A DNA stretch of 53,815 nt, taken from the NCBI GenBank assembly GCA_027028505.1, contig JALVJE010000229.1, positions 1-53,815 on the forward strand, in the 5' to 3' direction. The notes below the pieces were generated by a model. It worked only from the letters and a program-made list of their open reading frames with translations, was not told the origin of the DNA and searched no databases. Positions 50,752 through 53,815 of this stretch are shown here, piece after piece. A program made the position numbers and the translations under genes. Origin of the DNA: Bacteroidales bacterium. GTDB taxonomy: Bacteria; Bacteroidota; Bacteroidia; Bacteroidales; VadinHA17. Position 1 is the first letter of the stretch; each line of letters starts with the position of its first letter.

Positions 50752-51954
50752 TCAGGGCTTGACCCGGATGGGTTGCAGCCGCACAAATTCCGGCAACGGG
50801 CCGGAAAGAGGCCTCATGTATTCCAGGAATTTCTCACTGACAAAATTGCCTTCCTTGTTGAAGTAGTCCAGCGGCATCGGTTTGGCTTTCACGGCCACGT
50901 CGTTGAGGGGTACCTGTCCGTATTCGATGGTATAGGGATCGTTGGAGACCCGCTTCATGGCGACCATCATGCCGCTGACACCGTCACGGGCCAGTTCCAC
51001 GGCTTTCACCCCACAGCGGTAAGCCTCTTCGATATCCTGCTCCAGGGCCCGGTCTTCGGCCGACATGATCAGCGATTCGGTGATCTGGAACTCGCCCCGG
51101 AAGCCGAACTTGTCGGAGATCATCCGGTGCAGGTTCATGGCCACGCTGGTGCCACCCATGGCGCCGAACTCTACGTTGGAGAATTTGTCCTTTACGCGTG
51201 AGGCGCTCACCGGCGTACCGTCGGCATACTTGATCCCCTCGCCGCAGACAATAGAGACCCAGCCGTACTTTTTATAAACGGTGTCCACATCGTCGAGGAA
51301 TTTTTCCTTGTCAAAATCGAACTCGGGGGCATAGATCAGATGAGGCGCATCGTCTTCAGCCTTTTTGGCCATGGCAGTGGAGGCGGCCAGCCATCCTGCA
51401 TCCCGGCCGATGGTCTGGTAGATGACGAACTGGTCGACGCGTTGCATGTCACGTGCCAGGAATCCGGACTGCATCACGTTGAGGATATTGGAGTGTGCTG
51501 CCGAAGCGAATCCCGGCGTGTGGTCGGTGCCGAAGAGGTCGTTGTCCACGGTCTTGGGGATCCCCACGCCGATCATCTCATAACCGGCCTTGCGGCAGTA
51601 CTGTTCGACCCGGTTGATCGTGTCCATGGTGTCGTTGCCGCCGATAAGGAAAAAGTACCGGATATCATACTTTTTCAGTACTTCCAGGATGCGGGGGAAA
51701 TCCTCATCCTGTACCTTGTGACGGGACGATCCCAGCGCTGACGAAGGAGTGTGCTTCAGCCCTTCAATGATCTCTTTGGGCTGTTTTCCCAGATCAATGA
51801 TCTCTTCCTGCATGAACCCTTCAATGCCGAAGTTCATGCCGTAAACGTTCTTTATGGAGGAGGTCCGCAATGCCTCTTCTATCACGCCTGCCAGCGAAGC
51901 GTTGATGACGGCTGTGGGGCCTCCCGACTGTCCTATGATCGCATTTCCGCTCAT
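50752..51954 (-). CDS. pfp: Pyrophosphate-dependent 6-phosphofructokinase
   Basis: 400 aa. IIGQSGGPTAVINASLAG binds the phosphoryl donor. GGNDTMDT (105-112) has Asp108 where ATP enzymes have Gly, and GIPKTVDNDL has Lys134 where ATP enzymes have Gly. Both changes mark PPi use. Also EYGQVPL near the C terminus. Reversible conversion of fructose-6-P to fructose-1,6-bisphosphate with PPi suits an anaerobic, energy-limited host. First gene of the PFK-PIG-L-SIS operon. Confidence 0.93.
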   Translation of the reverse strand: MSGNAIIGQSGGPTAVINASLAGVIEEALRTSSIKNVYGMNFGIEGFMQEEIIDLGKQPKEIIEGLKHTPSSALGSSRHKVQDEDFPRILEVLKKYDIRYFFLIGGNDTMDTINRVEQYCRKAGYEMIGVGIPKTVDNDLFGTDHTPGFASAAHSNILNVMQSGFLARDMQRVDQFVIYQTIGRDAGWLAASTAMAKKAEDDAPHLIYAPEFDFDKEKFLDDVDTVYKKYGWVSIVCGEGIKYADGTPVSASRVKDKFSNVEFGAMGGTSVAMNLHRMISDKFGFRGEFQITESLIMSAEDRALEQDIEEAYRCGVKAVELARDGVSGMMVAMKRVSNDPYTIEYGQVPLNDVAVKAKPMPLDYFNKEGNFVSEKFLEYMRPLSGPLPEFVRLQPIRVKP

Positions 51955-52000
51955 ATTTTCCTGCTTTTTAAAATAACAATTAGTTCAAAACAAATCGAAC

Positions 52001-52008
52001 CAAAAATA
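52001..52008 (-). promoter_or_regulatory. -7 box of the PFK operon (TATTTTTG)
   Basis: Exact TAnnTTTG on the minus strand, 46 bp before the PFK start. An imperfect inverted repeat TTAGTTC / GAACCAA straddles 51980-52003, in the leader just after the -7 box, and could be an operator. Confidence 0.55.
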
Positions 52009-52041
52009 GTAAAAAAATATGAGAATACAAAACACTTTGTT

Positions 52042-52121
52042 CAAGAGCCAAGATACAAGATACAAGAGCCATGAACTACCAACTATGAACTGAGAACTAT
52101 GAATCCCCAACTCGTAACTCC
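52042..52121. repeat. Heptamer arrays upstream of the PFK operon
   Basis: Units CAAGAGC, CAAGATA, CAAGATA, CAAGAGC (52042-52069), then after a 3-bp shift GAACTAC, CAACTAT, GAACTGA, GAACTAT, GAATCCC, CAACTCG, TAACTCC (52073-52121). Seven-bp register holds within each block. Confidence 0.8.
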
Positions 52122-52127
52122 ACATGC

Positions 52128-52338
52128 CGCAAATGCTGCTAGTGATATGTCAACCAGAATATGACGCACCCATTGTACCCTTAACCCCCACGCGCCCCCT
52201 CGGTCCCCTAAAGGGGAAGTCCACCCACAATTCAATAGAAAGTGTGGGCAAGGGTTCCCCCTTCAGGGGGCCAGGGGGGCGGGCAGGACAAGCTTGATAA
52301 TTCCTTGTTTTATGGTTGACATGATATTAGCATTTGCG
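52128..52338. repeat. MITE-like palindromic element, copy 2, with terminal inverted repeats
   Basis: Ends are inverted repeats. Left is CGCAAATGC, then (TGC)TAGTGATATGTCAACCA (52128-52156). Right, reversed, is CGCAAATGC then TAATATCATGTCAACCA (52338-52313): 22 of 26 matching apart from a 3-bp insertion. The centre (52190-52287) has two opposed arms with CCCCTAAAGGGG and CCCCCTTCAGGGGG and matches copy 1 in reverse. No open frame; non-autonomous. Confidence 0.75.
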
Positions 52339-52339
52339 A

Positions 52340-52353
52340 GCCTGCCGGCAGGC
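52340..52353. repeat. GCCTGCCGGCAGGC palindrome
   Basis: Perfect 14-bp palindrome, also at 25842-25855 and within the 20-bp palindrome at 19494-19513. All three lie within about 65 bp of a two-hairpin module. Confidence 0.7.
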
Positions 52354-52359
52354 AGGTAG

Positions 52360-52474
52360 GCACTACGAACTACGAACTACGAATGCCGAAATTGTTGTGC
52401 ACAACAATTTCGAGCATGCTCGCAACTCTAATGAGATCGGAGATCTCAAGAGTTGCGGCACTATGAACTAACAA
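52360..52474. repeat. Heptamer array interrupted by two-hairpin module D
   Basis: Units GCACTAC, GAACTAC, GAACTAC, GAATGCC (52360-52387) lead into the module at 52384-52460: outer TGCCG, hairpin 1 AAATTGTTG/CAACAATTT, core CGAGCATGCTCG (52411-52422), hairpin 2 CAACTCT...AGAGTTG with an inner TGAGATC/GATCTCA stem, outer CGGCA. Heptamers then resume (GCACTAT, GAACTAA), and the latter contains the stop codon of the CBM9-like gene. Confidence 0.8.
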
Positions 52475-53118
52475 AATCTTATCTCCCCAAAATACTCCGG
52501 CCGGTGAAAATCCGGCTCCGGGGTGTCGATGGGGTTCCAGGAGAGGTAATGGGGCCGGGAGAGCTCGTCCCCGCATTTGTAAAAATTGGCCCGGAAAGTT
52601 TTTTCCGAAAGTGTTTCAATGTTGTGGTCGACGAATGCTTCCACAGGGATCGCCACCATCAGGTCCCAGGAGAAATCGCCGGTCTTTTCCTCGAAGGGGG
52701 CCACGCCCAGTGAAGGGTACCGCCTGATCTTCTCGATCACGTTCGGTTGCAGCTTCTCACGGGGGGAGCGGGACAGACCTTTTTCTGCCAGGCAGGTGCC
52801 GATGCAGTTGATCTCAAAGTTGTAGTATATCCCGTCGTCCGCAGGCGAGACAAAGAATTCCACGCAGCTGTCCTGCCATACGGGTGCGTTGTCCTCCGTA
52901 AAACGGGCGCGGATCACCTCTTCCCGCACATAATATTTCAGCAGGATGTGTTTTTCATCGTAAGCCACGGCGAACTGTACCTCCGGCTTATAGGAGAACG
53001 ATTCCCAGTTGATGGTGTCAATGCTCTCTTTTGGGAGTGAATCCATGTAAGCGGACATCTTTTCCGGGGAGGCCGTTCCGATATCAAAAGGGACTTTATG
53101 CAGGCAAAGGGATTTCAT
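52468..53118 (-). CDS. CBM9-like carbohydrate-binding domain protein
   Basis: 216 aa. Single beta-sandwich domain of the carbohydrate-binding family 9-like type: INWESFSYKPEVQFAVAYDEKHILLKYYVREEVIRARFTEDN, then VWQDSCVEFFVSPADDGIYYNFEINCIGTCLAEKG, and SWDLMVAIPVEAF. No signal peptide is visible, so it may be cytoplasmic, unlike CBM9 in secreted xylanases. Proteins of this type occur in Bacteroidota as stand-alone domains of unknown role. 11 bp downstream of the second ROK kinase, so sugar-related by context. Confidence 0.85.
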   Translation of the reverse strand: MKSLCLHKVPFDIGTASPEKMSAYMDSLPKESIDTINWESFSYKPEVQFAVAYDEKHILLKYYVREEVIRARFTEDNAPVWQDSCVEFFVSPADDGIYYNFEINCIGTCLAEKGLSRSPREKLQPNVIEKIRRYPSLGVAPFEEKTGDFSWDLMVAIPVEAFVDHNIETLSEKTFRANFYKCGDELSRPHYLSWNPIDTPEPDFHRPEYFGEIRFC

Positions 53119-53129
53119 ATCTGTGTATA

Positions 53130-53815
53130 TTATTTTTCGATTTCTTTCCAGGCCAGGGCACTGGCGCCCAGGATAGCAGCATTGTTCTCAGGGATCTCGG
53201 AGGGGAGGATCTGTACCGTTCCTTTGAAGATCCCCTGGATCTTTTCGTCGACATATTTTTTGACAGGCTCAAAAAGAAATTTCCCTGCGTTGGAGAGTCC
53301 GCCGAAAAGAAAAACCGCCTCCGGGCTGGAGAAAGCCGTGGAGTTAACAATGGAGAGGGCGAGCATGTCGGCGGTCTTGTCGAAAGCTTCCAGGGCGATC
53401 CGGTCGCCTTCTTTGGCAGCATCGGTGATCATCTTGGCGGTAAGATCTTCCGGGGGTACTTTCCGCAGCACGCTGTCATCCCTTCTTTTGCCCAGCAGCT
53501 CCTCCACGGTACGTACAATACCGGTGGCCGAAGCGTAGGTCTCCAGGCATCCCTGGCGTCCGCAGCCGCAATCCCTGCCTCCCGGCACCATGATGATGTG
53601 GCCGATCTCGCCGGCAAAACCGGTGGAGCCGTACAGCACCTCTCCGTTGATGACGATGCCGCTGCCCAGACCGGTGCCGAGGGTATAAACGATAAAGTTC
53701 TTCATCTCTTTGGCCCCGCCGTAGATCATCTCGCCCAGGGCGGCCGCATTGGCATCGTTGGTGAGCACCACCGGCACATCGGTGTATTTTGACATCATCT
53801 CACACAGGGGGATGA
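53130..53815 (-). CDS. ROK family sugar kinase, 5' end cut by the window
   Basis: 228 codons are visible, open to the edge (first residues IPLCEMMSKYTDVPVVLTN). Catalytic Asp in TNDANAAALGEM, GTGLGSGIVING, zinc motif CGCGRQGCLE, LFGGLSNAGKFLFEPV. Clearly paralogous to the ROK kinase at 47776 (shared NDANAAA, GEMIYGGAK, TLGTGLGSG, LETY-SATGI and AA-LGASAL blocks). The N-terminal ATP-binding motif lies outside. Co-transcribed with the CBM9-like gene. Confidence 0.93.
   Translation of the reverse strand, partial: IPLCEMMSKYTDVPVVLTNDANAAALGEMIYGGAKEMKNFIVYTLGTGLGSGIVINGEVLYGSTGFAGEIGHIIMVPGGRDCGCGRQGCLETYASATGIVRTVEELLGKRRDDSVLRKVPPEDLTAKMITDAAKEGDRIALEAFDKTADMLALSIVNSTAFSSPEAVFLFGGLSNAGKFLFEPVKKYVDEKIQGIFKGTVQILPSEIPENNAAILGASALAWKEIEK

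Noticed and set aside
50752..50780. Terminator directly after PFK (CCCTGA / TCAGGG hairpin at its stop codon)
   Set aside because: Only a 6-bp stem and no T-tract. The PIG-L gene follows after 58 bp, so the operon probably reads through.
51980..52003. tRNA (GGTTCGATT resembles a T-loop on the minus strand)
   Set aside because: No cloverleaf can be built around it; it sits in the PFK leader next to a -7 box.

Overview
The window reads as chromosomal DNA of a Bacteroidota bacterium, most likely Bacteroidales or a close relative. Pointers are perfect -7 boxes of the TAnnTTTG type in front of many genes, few Shine-Dalgarno sequences, GldA, a PPi-type phosphofructokinase, an RND/TolC efflux operon with a lipoprotein adaptor, paired PspC genes with a PadR regulator, and a TerB-like/ABC fusion. 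No phage, insertion-sequence transposase, CRISPR array, tRNA or rRNA was seen.

Layout. 0-5 kb (minus): a truncated ABC protein, two tandem paralogous lipoproteins and dnaG. 5-9 kb: a sirtuin, a ComF-family protein, a DUF134 regulator with a NifX-like partner, and a DUF6272/SiaB-like protein. 9-15.6 kb (minus): tetR-tolC-adaptor-RND pump with a probable TetR operator. 15.9-20.6 kb (minus): HAD phosphatase, GNAT-like protein, metK behind a candidate SAM-sensing leader, and gldA. 20.9-25.3 kb (plus): a PutP-like symporter overlapping a secreted TPR-CHAT protein. 26-28.6 kb (minus): pspC-padR-pspC with a PadR-type palindrome at its promoter. 28.7-31 kb: a Tat-exported phosphoesterase and a glycosyltransferase. 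31.2-37.3 kb (plus): a SAM-I riboswitch followed by metX, metH and metF. 37.4-43.2 kb: patatin, rnr-tetR, DUF2147 and cysS. 43.4-47.4 kb (minus): membrane protein, acyl-CoA ligase, ispD and lactonase. 47.8-53.8 kb (minus): two ROK kinases around a PFK / PIG-L deacetylase / SIS-isomerase operon, plus a CBM9-like protein.

How the genes work together. metX, metH, metF and metK cover homoserine activation, B12-dependent methylation, methyl supply and SAM synthesis; SAM appears to be sensed by two different RNA architectures. The ROK, PIG-L, SIS and PFK genes can be assembled into an amino-sugar route in which deacetylation precedes phosphorylation, followed by deamination to fructose-6-P and PPi-dependent phosphorylation. 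That assignment is an inference.

The most unusual content is intergenic. Many gaps hold arrays of 7-bp repeats of different sequence but the same period. Several fill gaps between genes so exactly that the neighbouring stop codons lie inside repeat units. Four copies of a roughly 70-90 bp module (two hairpins around a CGAG-NNNN-CTCG core, closed by a short outer stem) lie in or next to such low-complexity DNA. Their stems differ in sequence but stay paired. A separate ~200-bp MITE-like palindromic element occurs twice in opposite orientation.
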